NCBI RefSeq assembly: GCF_021155775.2
Contig: NC_060236.1
Coordinates: 9,965,087-10,029,086 of the forward strand
Direction: 5' to 3'
Source: Neodiprion pinetum
Lineage: Eukaryota; Arthropoda; Insecta; Hymenoptera; Diprionidae
Length of the DNA: 64,000 nt
The notes beneath the pieces were generated by a model. That model saw only the letters and a program-made list of their open reading frames with translations, was not told the DNA's origin and did not search any database. A program made the translations under genes and the position numbers. The number at the start of each line of letters is the position of its first letter. Positions within the stretch are counted from its first letter, which is position 1. This document shows, piece after piece, positions 25,150 to 37,262 of the stretch.

Positions 25150-26540
25150 ATAGTTGGTCAAGAATCTAAACTTTTTTGATGATGCTTAGTGCTTATCAAA
25201 CTGTTACATTTATGAGCTGTGAAACTCTCTTTGAAAATACAATAATTGAAATTACTGAAATTATAGATAAATGCTTAGGTACTGATGTCTTAATTCAAAT
25301 AACGATAAAATTGTCAAAAATCTGTCAGATTCTTTCGGTTTTACTCTTCAACGGACTTGTTATTCGGAAGATTATTTTTTACAAAGTCACTGGAACAGTT
25401 TCTTTTTTTAATATACTCAGTTAAATATTACCACAAAATTAAATATTTAACAGTGTCAATGTAATAAAAGTAAGTGAATTGTTAGAAAATTTTAATCTTC
25501 CGAATAAAGATCATAATATCTTCTAATAAGATCAATAAAATGTATCGACGTTTGGCCAACCAAAATTCTTAATCGATAGCTAAGATAGAAATTCGAAAAA
25601 TTCACTCACAATCATACCTTACCAATCATCCCTTGATCTTAATTATCGTTGATTGAATCTCACTATCGCAAATACAAAAAGTAATCAAGCTCCCTTCTCC
25701 AACCTGCCCCATCCAGATATATATCTCAAACAAAAATATTATTATATACTCAAAATCCCTTTTGATAAACGAAAGCATTTTTTTGTATAATCCCAGCTAC
25801 CACAACCTAAGCAATCATCTCTCCTGTGGATACGAAGCACGTTGCGAGATTTATTAGAAATATTATCGTATCTTCCGTCACGGTGTCTTAATCGAAATGC
25901 GAGTATCAATTTCACACCTTTTTTCAACCATGTTTTGCCTTCCTTAAACCAAGATCGAAAAATTATATACCTAATATTAAACAGCCTTATGGCGATTTCG
26001 AGTGCAAAATTTCGCTTTAAAGGGAAAACATTTTTTTTTTCCATCGGATCTTGTCATTGATTATTTTTGGGTTAGATAGATTGTTTGTTATGTTTGTTGT
26101 TGACTTCACTGTCGCTCCAATGGGGGGGTGCAATTTGCTGACAGAAAAATAAAAAGCAAATGAAGATGAGCAAAAAGGGGAAAAAGGAGAAGAAATGAAA
26201 CGAAAATAGAGCAAAGAAGGGGAAAAAAATCGGAATAACATATGTCCCCTAATCTGATCTTGCTTGGTGATCCGTCAACGCTCGTTATAGAGACCAATGC
26301 CGAAAGGGTAATATGAGAACCCATACCCGCAGAATACAGAACCGAACGACCCTATGTGAAAAAAAAAATGATCGATCCCAGATCTAATTGTGCGGGTATT
26401 TCTTTTTAAAAGGGCATTCCGCAGTCGCTTGCGATAATCGCGAACATTTCTCTACGCAAAAGGATTCACGCTTAATTGACCTTTCGGTAAACAATCGAGT
26501 TCAAGTTTACTCGAAACACGAAGAACGACCGATCAGTATT
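25150..26540. other. Spacer, nothing recognised
   Basis: AT-rich to 26100, then a purine-rich run (about 26140-26230). The frames at 25176-25424 plus and 25742-26044 minus have no known motif. No repeats with paired ends were found. Confidence 0.45.
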
Positions 26541-26790
26541 CTAACTGATTAGCGTAAGGCTTCTGCTATGAGGCCCCTACTAATCTTACCCTAAAGTTTT
26601 AGCTGTTTTACCACAAGGCTCCTATCTGTTTTACCATAAAATCCCTAGCTGTGTTACCATAAGGCCTGTTTTATCCGTTTTACTCCAAGGCTCTACCTGT
26701 TTTACCCTAAAGCCCTTATCTGTCTTATCATCAGGCACCTATCTGTTTTACCATATGATCCATATCCATTCTACCATAAGACCCCCGCAT
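26541..26790. repeat. Minisatellite, unit about 25 bp
   Basis: Eight to nine degenerate repeats of a unit like TACCATAAGGCCCCTATCTG followed by TTT. Units vary from about 22 to 30 bases. The array ends some 80 bases before the inverted pair of SINE copies. No coding role is apparent. Confidence 0.85.
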
Positions 26791-26869
26791 CACTGCACTG
26801 GTTTATTAACAAATTCGAGACCTCATTGTGCTCACAAGTCAGTAATTCTTACAATTCAAATATACTATT

Positions 26870-26995
26870 TTATTGGGAGATATAAATCTGAAAGAATTGG
26901 TGATTTCGAAAAATTAACGACGGAGCCAGGAATCGAACCTGGTATCTAGAGATGCTGGACCGGAGCCTTACTCCACTAGAGCACCTAGCCGCCCT
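26870..26995 (-). mobile_element. tRNA-derived SINE, copy A
   Basis: On the minus strand a tRNA-like head runs from about 26993 to 26919. It has an A-box-like TAGGTGCTCTAGTGG and a perfect B box GGTTCGATTCC (26929-26939) within a T-arm CCAGG/CCTGG stem. A tail follows: CGTTAATTTTTCGAAATCACC and a segment ending in TATATCTCCCAA. Acceptor and anticodon stems do not pair well, so this is a tRNA-derived SINE and not a tRNA gene. The B box suggests former or present RNA polymerase III transcription. Confidence 0.72.
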
Positions 26996-27056
26996 GACTC
27001 TGTTGTCGTTAATTCCTCTCGTCACCAGTGAGTTCAAATTTGTTTTCTTGTGCTTG

Positions 27057-27107
27057 GTATGTGTGAATAGAAAGTTTTCGTCTGTTGAGCACTCGATGTA
27101 AGAATTC
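27057..27107 (-). repeat. SINE-associated segment, inverted partner at 27340
   Basis: Reverse-complemented, this reads TTACATCGAGTGCTCAACAG and then ACGAAAACTTTCTATTCAC. It matches 27340-27391 closely in the opposite orientation. It probably belongs to the 5' flank or body of the repeat that contains the tRNA-like heads. Confidence 0.7.
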
Positions 27108-27111
27108 ATGT

Positions 27112-27222
27112 AGTGGAGTAAGGCTCCGGTCAAGCATCTCTATATACCAGGTTCGATTCCTGGCTCCGTCGTTAATTTTTCGAAATCACCAATTTTTCAA
27201 ATTTATATCTCCCAACAATGAA
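27112..27222 (+). mobile_element. tRNA-derived SINE, copy B (5'-truncated)
   Basis: The plus strand carries AGTGGAGTAAGGCTCCGGTC, a perfect B box GGTTCGATTCC (27150-27160), the CCAGG/CCTGG T stem, then CGTTAATTTTTCGAAATCACC and TATATCTCCCAA. It matches copy A in opposite orientation over about 110 bases with few differences. The A-box part is missing upstream of AGTGGAG. Together the copies form a hairpin with a loop of about 130 bases. Confidence 0.72.
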
Positions 27223-27339
27223 TTTTCTCGTAACTAATGATACTGCACATCCGCATATCATTTATTTGACGGCTTTGACCGTCTTGCGTGTGCTTCCCAT
27301 CGAAAGCGTAAGATTCCAGCATGTAAACGTTCATCTAAA

Positions 27340-27391
27340 TACATTCTTACATCAGGTGCTCAAGAGACGAAAACTTTCTATTCATACTATT
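27340..27391 (+). repeat. SINE-associated segment, plus-strand partner
   Basis: TTACATCAGGTGCTCAAGAG followed by ACGAAAACTTTCTATTCAT is the inverted partner of 27057-27107. It is separated from copy B by about 115 unrelated bases. Confidence 0.7.
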
Positions 27392-28044
27392 TTATTATTT
27401 GCATAGCATATACCTATAAGCGCATTGAGTCCTGAAGGTTTCAACGGTCCTAGTAAATATTTGTTTTAAATTTTTTCGTCTGTGGTGGCCTGCTTCTAAC
27501 TACCGCTTACAAAGTCTACAAAATGCTTCTGTGGGCGAGGTTTAAACTGGAACTGAAGGAAATTTCCTATCTCCCCATTTCTGGTTATTCTTGGAGTGAA
27601 TCCCAAAAACTCGAAATTTCTACCAGAAGAATGTAACGAAGCCGGGATGCCGGTTTCGCCAGCTGAAACTATACACCCTTGAAAACTCATAATACACATA
27701 ATCTATGGCTGAGAGTGCGTGTTGCTATGCAAGTCACGAGCTTCCCGCTCATTACTATCATAGTCTGTAATATCCTCTGTAATTCGAGCCCTGTCTCTCT
27801 CAAGGAGTATTTAAGTTCAAACACTAACTGTATTCGGAATCCATGAAGAACGATACTCGTAAGATTCAAGTATCCTGATTGAAACAATATCTAAGAATAT
27901 TCGATCGTTAAATTATTTCAGTACAATCGCGTTATTCCTATAAAGTTGGATAGGTACGGTTTCGCAATTCTAATGAATTAAAGCTTATTCTGTTCTTCAA
28001 TGAATTCTCTTTGCCATGCTGGAAGAAATTTCTAGACTCAACTT
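27392..28044. other. Spacer, nothing recognised
   Basis: Only short frames without motifs. No structured repeat was detected. Confidence 0.4.
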
Positions 28045-28330
28045 CTATGCAGTCTTTAACTATTTTTATTTTTCACCATAACCGGAAAATGTGGCTTTGA
28101 AAATGAAAATGAGTTCCGCAGCTGTAACTCAAAAATTTAGTGTGCGCTACTATTCTTTTCTTTATGATCACTCATCGTCCTATATTTTCTAGTAACTATT
28201 GCGATAGTTGAACAGTGGTACAGCAATAAATTGATGTCAAGGACTAATTTAACTAAAAAAATGTAGTCAACTAAACCGATTAATTTAATAAGTTCTTTTA
28301 CCATAATAACAAGGTAATATAAAATTTTAA
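28045..28330 (-). mobile_element. TIR element 'CACTGAG', diverged partial copy
   Basis: The internal sequence aligns in order with the reverse complement of 23172-23600: TTAACTATTTTTATTTTTCA, then a CTACTATTCTTTTCTTTATG-type block, TTTTCTAGTAACTATTGCGA, and CAGCAATAAATTGATGTCAA. Neither terminus is preserved clearly, so the limits are approximate. Confidence 0.55.
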
Positions 28331-29875
28331 ATAAAGTTAACGGCAATGCATAAAATCAGACAAACAAACTGATCCGGATGTTAAAAAAAAAAAAAAATCA
28401 TTTAATTCAATAAAAATTATGCAGAAGTCAATCTTCATTACTAAAATCTCAGGGACAAATTTTTTCAAATAAAATACAGCTCCAACAATTTCCGTTCTCT
28501 GGACTTGCTCGACGATATGTTTGGAAAAATAAATTTTCGCCCTGCATGGTCGATCTTAAATCCCTTCGTCCTGAATCTCAACGTTACAGTTCAACGGTTC
28601 CTACGATGTTAGAGATTTTCCATACCTTCCATGGCTTTGGCTGAGTGGAGCATTCTTAGCGACGTAGAATCGGTCGGTCCCTCACAAACTCTTGTACGAA
28701 TCTTCAATAGCGGATAAAGTAAAATTTCTGCATTCGTAAATCAACCTTTTACGGCAATCTTATGTGTCCCGCATTTATCAGGGAAGGATCCTGGGGTCAC
28801 CGAAGAATTCCGTCGAATTGAAATCTGAAATATGAGTTTTAGGGAACTTATTTTCACGAAGGGAAAATATCTGCCTCTGTATAATGTACTGAATAATTCA
28901 CGAGTCTTGTACATTTAGGTACAAGTATGGAAAAGCGGGGGATACATTATATAATTATAAAAAAAATGTTTATATATAAAATTGATGAATTCGATTTATA
29001 GCTTTAATTGCCAACAATTTCAGCCGTTGATCAAATCAATCTACAGTTATGAAGGAAATATTGCTTCACGGATAAAATTGTACAAAATAGTAATAATTAC
29101 GTCCCCGATTTGTAAATTTACCAATTTCGAAATCCTCATTGCTATAAAATTGTGAATTTGATCGGATTAAATTTTTCTGACCAATTCGTTAATGAATAAT
29201 AACAAATGTAACAACGTGTCAATTGTGCAATTATACCGGGACATTTCAGATTTCAATAATTGCTGTGTTACGTGCTCATTATTACTTTTCACTCGCAACC
29301 ACACCACATTCTTTGCCCCTCTTATCCGAAATCCTCTCCATTTGACTAGCCTAAATAATCTCTCCGCACATCTTGTCCACAATTGACTATCTCCTGCTAT
29401 TCCCAGAAACCTGATTTTGCACTTTGCTTTCTGCACTCCCTCAGGCTTTGCTCTGATCCTTCTAAGTCACTTTTCAACTACCTCCTAACTTCGTCTCAAC
29501 CTTCAAAACCAATCGCCTCGCGATAAACATAAATCTGGTATTGCAATTACACCCAAAATTTTTTCTACCCTACTTCTCGACTTCCCGATTAGTCTCGTAT
29601 TGTCAAAATTAATAAACGAACCTAGTAGCGTCACAGCGACAGGACAGAAAGGTTGAGTTGAAGGTGGGGTGCACAAAAATTCAACATAAGCACCGTGGTT
29701 TCAAAAGTGAAACTGGATCTAATCCACTTGATTTTTGATGAAAAAAATTGATAATTAGAAATTCAGAGAAGAAAATGGTATTATTGTGACAACTTTGCAC
29801 TGATGTGATATTTTTGTTATACTATCGGTGGGTTTAAAGACTTCTCATGTTCAAGAATATTGCTCGAATTATACT
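28331..29875. other. Spacer, nothing recognised
   Basis: AT-rich. A pyrimidine-rich stretch at about 29310-29560 contains a minus-strand frame (29167-29436) without a recognisable domain. Confidence 0.4.
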
Positions 29876-30193
29876 TTAATTAATTTCTGTTACAGCTTCT
29901 GAACTTTCGAATGCGACGTTCTTGTTTCGTTTTTTTGCAACAAAGTGTTTTGTTTCAACGTCTTCTTGTTCCGACCACACACGCATGATAAGTCCTCTCA
30001 AAACCCACGTTAGAGTCTCTGAATTTTGTTTCCCTAAATCAGCCCACGAAGAACTGGATAATGATTTGAGATTTGCGACGCGGTGAAGAAGATTTTGCAA
30101 TTTTGCATACGAATGAATTGGTTCTCTCGCAGATATCGCTGCTTCGAATGAATTCAAATGAGGCGTAATACCTCCTTCGTTGAATACGCGCAC
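29876..30193 (-). CDS. Unassigned coding-like open frame
   Basis: An open frame of about 105 codons with balanced, non-repetitive composition (segments such as SYAKLQNLLHRVANLKSL and WADLGKQNSETLTWVLRGL). The track start is GTG, not ATG, so if real it is more likely an exon or a relic of a longer coding region than a complete protein. I recognise no family, signal peptide or membrane segment. Neighbouring DNA shows no other exon. It could equally be chance. Confidence 0.2.
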   Translation of the reverse strand: MRVFNEGGITPHLNSFEAAISAREPIHSYAKLQNLLHRVANLKSLSSSSWADLGKQNSETLTWVLRGLIMRVWSEQEDVETKHFVAKKRNKNVAFESSEAVTEIN

Positions 30194-32580
30194 ACGCGGG
30201 GGAAAACTACCCGAGTTAAACCAGAATAATGGAAATTTGGGTTATCAGTAGTACAATGAAGCCCTCCTTAGAGCGGGAAAGTAAACGTTACAAACCTCGT
30301 TTGTCCAACAGTTCCTCCGAGAGCTCTTCGAGTCACTCTATACACCCCCGGGCTTCTTGGTTACTCGCTTAACGCCCTGCCACCGCATTTGGAAGGGAGG
30401 AACTGCATCGTTGCGGATGGTGAACTTCGCCTGCTGGCAATCAGACCGTGTCGCGGTTGCATATCCAGGGAATACGAATTAGTTAATCAACTACTCGAGT
30501 CAGATCACCCAATGCGGAGGTAGGAGGTGTGGTTCAAGTGCCGATTTTGAAAAGTTCCTAAAGCGCCTAATTCCGAGTTATTTGGTGGCGAAACTTGAAG
30601 TAAAGAAGTCAAGCCTTGAAGAAACAACAAAGTTTCGAACGGTTGCGCAGCCGACGACTCAAAGTTCCGTTTAAGATTCCGAAAATTCATATTACGATAA
30701 AGAAATGTTTCGAAAAATAAATTTTCGCTGGAGTAAAATTCCAAAACTCAAAATATACTCACACAGCGTAGTTTGCTCAACGAGTGGGTGTAAAAAATCA
30801 GAAAAACCGAAAATCAAAATTGCCACCATTCCGAACGTAGAGATATCGAAAATGCAAAACGAAAAAACATCAAAGTGGCGAAATTTCAACAAGACAGATT
30901 TTCGCAGAAATGAAAATCTTTGATCATTCAGGATTTCGATGTTTCGGACTTGGAAATTTTCTCATTTACACACTTTCAAAACTTTGACTTGTCGGAGCCG
31001 CCCTTTCGGCATTTAATCCTTTCGGAACTGTGAGCGTCGGGTTACGCAACATTCGAAACTTTGACGTTACGTCAAAGTTCAATTTCTTGACTTTAAGTTT
31101 CGCCATAAAAAAATTCAAAATTTGGCGCTCTCGGAACTTTTCAAATTCGAAATTTCAACCCCGCCCCCGACGTAACTACAACCTGCAAATGACGATCACA
31201 CGTCAGTGAAATTCCAAACTTTTTCTTCGGACACGAAATTTGAACCAACAGTAAATTTTTGCAAGATAACTGTTTTCCTATCTGTTTGGATTCGTTATGT
31301 TCTTGGTTTCAATATAAGTATGTATTAGTTCAAATTAGATCAAATATTTTTCACAAAGCTCCTTGCATTACATCTTTTTTCGCAAAAAAATTTTATGTCA
31401 TTCTACAGTTTTATTGGTAATTAGAAGTGAAAGAAAGTTGGTATTCAATTTACAATCTGACGGCCGATAACCGAATTATGCCACTTTTTTAAAATTGCAA
31501 AAAAATTTACGGATATATTGATTGAAAACAATGGAAGTTCAAACATAAGTTTAATGATATATCTTAACACGCTTATTATCCGTCTTCTTATCGGATCGTA
31601 GTTTTTTTTGCAAACAATCAAAACTCCCAAGTGGTGAAAAAAGTGAATTTGTAAAATCATTTGAGTGTCGTAAAGCTGAATTAACTTTCCAACCTCAGAT
31701 GCAAATCAAACGTCTGGTTAAAATCATGTTTTGAATACTGATTTAGTGTCGACTTCGTTCCAGGTGACAGGGAACCCTTCGGGCGTGCAAAAATCGCAGG
31801 AAATGTGGCGGAAAGCCTCCTCAATTCCCCATTTCATATCACTCCCTTACTTCAGACTCAATTTAACGGACAACCTTGCTCACGTATCTCCGTAGAATGA
31901 TAAAAGAAGAAGAAGACGATGAAGAATAAGAGAAAATGAAAATGGATAAGAAGACGAAGAAGTGACAGAAGAAATCGCCGAGTATGAATAAGGAGAACTG
32001 AACAACTATCTAACAAGGAACACTGTGTAGGAAAGGCTTGTTCATTGGTGTACAGTTTGTAAATTAGTTCTAAGTTAATTTAGAGTCATTTGTAAATGTT
32101 TGATTGGTAGAAAATAAGGTCAAGTTTAATAAACAACGCTCTTTTCACGGGATTGTTGTGAAAAGGGAGGAGAAGGCGTTCGGTGAAAGATGTTGTAGAA
32201 ATTGAAACGTTTTGTGAATAATAAATAAAGTTATTTACGAATTTCATATTGCTGGCATCATATAATGCACTGGAAAAGTTTATTTGAATTCATTATTCAA
32301 TTCAAGTCGTTCCACCTCTGTTGGAAAAGTTCATCAGAGAGATTCTGACAACTTTAGTTTATCTAGAAGGAAAATTCTTCCAGAGAACTAAAGACCAGGA
32401 TTAAACGAACTGAGATTTCAGAAATTCACGAAACTTAAAAGGAAACATCTTAAACAAATCGCCAATTTGTCTCAAGATAAATTGATAAGACTTCTCGTAA
32501 CGAACCAAATAAATAAATAACCGTAATAAAATAACGTGGAAGATAGAAATTCGGGAGACAATACCTTCCCATGACAAACC
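30194..32580. other. Spacer, nothing recognised
   Basis: Includes a GC-richer patch (30290-30480), a region full of GAAAATT/CGAAATTTC-type words (30700-31160) and a purine-rich stretch (31900-31980). No gene, RNA gene or paired termini were seen. Confidence 0.4.
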
Positions 32581-32582
32581 TA

Positions 32583-32829
32583 GGTAGGTCGACACCTCCG
32601 ATTTTTATCTAGTTCATACATGTTGTAATGCATCGAAAACTAAGAGACACCTATATTTTTTATCCGCTAATAAGCGGTTCAGAGGGGTGAAAACGACCCC
32701 TAAAGATGGGCATTCAACGGGATGATTTCTTGATGCATTGGATGGATTTGAATGAAACCAACGCTGAAATTTTCTATCGATGAATAGAAGATATACGAAT
32801 CAGATCAAAATCGGAGATGTCGATCTACC
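32583..32829. mobile_element. Short MITE with 'GGTAGGTCGACA' ends
   Basis: A 247-bp element. The left end reads GGTAGGTCGACACCTCCGAT and continues TTTTATCT. The right end is its inverted counterpart with about three changes in the first 26 bases. TA lies directly outside each end (32581-32582 and 32830-32831), suggesting a Tc1/mariner-type target. No coding capacity and no other copy in the window. Confidence 0.7.
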
Positions 32830-32832
32830 TAC

Positions 32833-34074
32833 AGTTCCTCGTGAGTCACCACATTGCTATCATAAAAACTTCGACTTCATTGTTATTGTATAAACTGCTG
32901 CCCAATTAAGTCTATTCCAATGGCTGAAAATTCTTCTCCACCTTGTAAAGTCAAAGATCCAGCAGAAAAGTGATCGGTAGTTATTATTCTTGATTTCACT
33001 TCCGTCGCCATTATTTCAGCTCATATTTTTGATCTGTCAAAAACTTTAAGCAGAATGTTAAAAACCTTTATAAAAAAGAATGCAATAAGGGTGAATTTTT
33101 TAGAAAAAGATGTTGCGAAATTTCGAGTGACATGTTTTGATTCAATTTATCTATTAATCAACTTCACTTCTCGTGTCTTCAGACTGCGATGCACTCAAGG
33201 AAAAATTTCGACACTCCTTCAAACAACGATGTTCGGTGTTACTTCTCCCTCTTTTCCAAAAGACCAATCGACACTAACCGTTCAAGATATGGGAAAAAGT
33301 GTAGAGTAATTTTTTTGCAACCGGGATCCGTTCGAAAGAAAACGAACGAACACATAGTAGCCAAAACCTTTTCTCTCGATGTCGAGTCTGCGGCTCATTT
33401 ACGCGACATCGCATCGTTTTCGATCCGATTTCATTGGCCGTGGGTGGTCCTCATTCGGTCCGCGATGCGAATCGTCGAGGTGGGATGGGAGGCTTGATTT
33501 ATTCGATTTTATAGAAGCTCCCGCTTGCGCAGCATGTTGAGTATACGGAAATGGGATAAAGAGATTCCCGCGTGATTTATCTGGAATGTCATTATATCCT
33601 GGGTGGATAAATTATCGCTGGTTTATAATAAGGCGTTTCACGGGACGTTGCGTAGTTTCGAAAAAGGGTAGGAAGGAAAAAGCGAAGGGCGAGGGTCTCC
33701 GGAATTAAACACTCGACATTCACCCCTGTGCTAACTTTTCATCTTGTTTGTTCTTTCGGGCAACCTTCTTTATACCACTCACCTGAAATACCGGTACAAG
33801 ATCTTTTCCGACCCGTATACTTGACCTACTTTCTTTTTACCCACCCCAACCTAATCCAATTCCCACCAAAATTACACCGCAATAGGGGGTTTCGAATTTT
33901 TAATATCATAACACGGTTGCTCGACATTTTTGTTCCCATTCCAAAATCTGGCATGTCGTTTAATGTAGATCGGATGTGTTTCGCGCGAAAACTGTAGCCT
34001 GCGGTTAAAAATTAACCCATTCGAATGAAACGATGGTTGAAATTTGTACACGCTTACAATTAGTGTCATAAGTG
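32833..34074. other. Spacer, nothing recognised
   Basis: A GC-richer stretch at about 33330-33700 carries a 102-codon plus frame (33189-33497) with no recognisable motif. An exon cannot be excluded, but no splice or domain evidence supports one. Confidence 0.4.
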
Positions 34075-34078
34075 TTGA

Positions 34079-34495
34079 GGTCATTCCCTTACCGACCGAG
34101 CAAACTGACCCTTTTTCCACCTACATTAAATAAACAAAGGAACGGAGAGGGTTCAAATTTCGACAGTGCACCGCTCTTTTGTAACTGATTTTAGGAGAGT
34201 TACTCGGATCCCGTAACTCTTGAAAAAAGTGTGGTTTTTTGACACGTGTTGCTATCATCACATTTCTCACATTTCAGAAGCCAATGCGTGCATAGCTAAG
34301 ATACTTTGTGCAATTCCGGAAAGAATAAGGGATAAAACGTGCCATCGTGAGACTGTTTTCATGCGATATCGAGGTCTCTAGATGAGAACTAGGAATTACA
34401 ATAATTTCGCGAATGAAAAATACTCTCACATTTACAATGTAGGAAGAAAAAGGGTGAATTTGCTCGGTCGGTAAGGGTAGGGGTACTGCACGACC
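34079..34495 (-). mobile_element. TTAA-flanked MITE, copy 2 (inverted)
   Basis: It has the same TIRs as 24305-24719 (CCTTACCGACCGAGCAAACT, TAAACAAAGGAACG, GGGTTCAAATTT). The internal sequence (GTTACTCGGATC, GGTTTTTTGACACGTGTTGC) matches the reverse complement of copy 1, so this copy is inverted. The right flank is TTAA (34496-34499). The left flank is TTGA (34075-34078), one mutation away. The left TIR has lost about ten bases after GGTCAT. Confidence 0.8.
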
Positions 34496-34499
34496 TTAA

Positions 34500-36119
34500 G
34501 CAACTCAGTGTCAATTGAAAGTCAATACTTCATTGGTCATTTTATTACAGGATGATCGCTCGTTTACTGTTCATTTTCATTTATAATGCTGCGGTAATTG
34601 TCCTGAAATAAAAAAAAAAAAATAGTGAACAAAATTTCAGACAACAATCTTGAAACGACTCGTATATTGAATCGATTTCACTCTGGCACTAGTCATTTTA
34701 TTTAGAGGATAATCCGCTACAATCGCAATATGATAACTTATTTTTTAATACTTTAGTTTCGTTAAATATTTGATTCTTTAAGATTGCGTTGATATTGATT
34801 TGTATCAACAAATGGCAATATTGAATTCAGCATTAGAAGAAAAAAAATCCGTTGTTACGGATTTGTGCGAAAAACAGTTTTCCAAACAAAATAAGCCATC
34901 GAAAGGTAAAACTGAACGAGTCTACTAAAATTTCCACCGTTTAAAAAATCGATATCGCAGCTCTTGTTCACGATTATAGTCTCTTTTTTTTGTTTTTTTG
35001 CATGTCTCGAAGAATCAACTTAGTTTGCAAATGTGATAATTTTGATAAACACTTAACATGCGAACATCTTGTAATAAAATTACTAAGAAAGTATCCATTC
35101 CCAACTGTAGAAACGCTGTAAAAATTCGAAACATATCTACTATTCATACCCAGTCTACGATTATCAAACATCGCCTAATCTGTAAATTTTTTCAAAAGTT
35201 TTTTCATTCGCCTAGGTAAATAGTTTCACCGTTGCTGTTCGATAAATCAGAATGACCTTTTTTGTTTTGTCTGGACCCTCCGCTACGTCATAAAATGTTT
35301 TGCTGTCGCAGCATGTGCAAAAACTCATAATCAAATCGGAGTTCAATTTTCTCTAAGAACGTACGAACAAACCTCGTCAAATTTTCCTACAGAACGTCAA
35401 TTTGCTTTTTTTGCCATTCGTAAACGTCTCCGCGCACTGCGAAATTTTGAAACTCTTTAATCAAACTTGGGGGTTTTTTTGTGTCTCTACATAAAATTTC
35501 GGCCACATCTGTTCCTGCTTTCGTATTCAGATACGAGCGAAAAGCGGAATGCCTCGTAAATTTGTCATCGCGAGAAACTTTCGTTGGAAAACAAAAATTC
35601 GTTCTCAACTTGTAACATGTTTCATCGTTTGTGCATACATTTTCTGGAGATGCTGAAAAAGCGCTTGACTATCTGAAAACATGAGCTTTCTATGAAAACG
35701 TACCACTTGGTTGTTTTTTTTTTTTTGTTTTTTTTCAATAATTAAGATTACAGAAAAATTTCAACAAACTTTCAATGCATGTATCTAAATTCTCCAGTTT
35801 TTCAAATCCATTTATTGATTTCCAATCAAGCTTTTCAGATTCTTTTTTATCAGCAAGTTTCGAAACTGCGAAACCTCTGAATGTAGACTTGAATGATTGT
35901 TTGACAAGAAATCCTACATATATGATAAATGAAAAAGGTTTGTCATTGCTTTATTTTACATAAAACAAACAGCCCTAGTTGTCGTCGACTGCGGGCAAAT
36001 TGTCAACATCAACGAATCTAAATGCTATCGTGTCTCCTGGAAAAGGCAAAGCTCAATTTTGTTAATCTGCCTAGTTCAGTATTTTCATTATACGGATGTT
36101 TTCGCACAACTTGTAATCG
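34500..36119. other. Spacer, nothing recognised
   Basis: AT-rich with T-runs near 34985-34999 and 35716-35736. Frames of 60-80 codons have no motif. Confidence 0.4.
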
Positions 36120-37262
36120 ATTAATAATCACAGATATCAATCCACGGAAGAAGACGAAAGTTTGAATCGCGGTAAGAAAAACGAGAGACCAAAATGCATG
36201 TTTAGAGGATTTCATTTATAAAACATGTGTCGTCGACTCGTCTCCGCGGGTACACGAACCGAAATGATATCACCTCCGTACGCATCGAGCCGAAAGGTCT
36301 GTCCTAAGCATGAAATTTAACCGAAACTCGAGCTCGCAATGAATATATTTTGGCACGATATTGAGGAGTGGAGTCGAGCTTTCGAACAGAATCGTCCGGC
36401 CGACGCGACGCCGAGTCGAACGGATCGCTGTCGCCCCGACAGCCCGCGTGCAATTTTCAAATTTACATTTCTCGATACATGAAATTTTCTCGCCGAGATG
36501 GAAATACGGAAACGGAGTCTCCTCCTCGTATTGTCGTTTCTGATGCTTCCTATTCTGTTTCACGCATATCGTCTGTAAGAGTTCAAACAGCGCGTCTACT
36601 ACGTAAATCAAACAAGAAAGTCGCCTAATAGAAGTAACGCGCGTGGACGAATTAGTAGTGTTACCGGTTCACGCTGTGCGAGGAGACGCCGATGAATTAA
36701 CATCTAATCGATACCTCCTAGTCCACATTTTCAATCTACTCGCACATTTCGACACATCCAATTTTACAATCCACGTTTTTTCCTATTAAACAAAGTCTGG
36801 TCACGTTTTTTCTAAACCTGCAAATGAAAATATAACAAGTTTAACAAGTTTATAACAATTAAAAGTCAAGTGCCACAACGGCTTGACAAGATCGATTTTA
36901 TTAAATTAAAATATTTACTTCCCTTTTCACTTACAAACTATGGAAACCTGCTTGGACAAAAATAAAAAAAGTAAAAGCTACGTAAAAATAGAAACTGTCA
37001 ATGTTTAATGAAAAGACTAGTCATGAAAAAATTGTCGAATTAAATTTGACAATGAACATTAACACATAGAAAAGGCATATTATAATCTTGCGAATGAATG
37101 ATGAAAAATAATTAATATTTTCAATTTTACTTATACAAGTTTATACACCTTTGATTCATTCATTTATTAAACAAAGAAAATCAAAAATAAAATTACATAC
37201 AGAAAGAAATTTGCTCAAAATTAATAACAGAACAAAACTGACTGATTTTGCACTTATAAATA
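36120..37262 (+). repeat. Left arm of 5.9-kb inverted repeat
   Basis: It matches the reverse complement of 40830-41994. From the outer edge (ATTAATAATCACAGATATC) through about 36850 the arms are almost identical. Further in, they differ by many substitutions and indels, including about 35 bases present only in the right arm. Similarity fades near 37262. The core is GC-richer and has overlapping open frames of 113 codons (36270-36611 minus) and 86 codons (36368-36628 plus). I recognise neither. No target-site duplication is visible outside the arms. Confidence 0.9.

Noticed and set aside
26919..26993. Functional tRNA gene on the minus strand
   Set aside because: The T arm and B box are perfect, but acceptor and anticodon stems do not pair properly, and the sequence is repeated with a shared non-tRNA tail, which fits a SINE.
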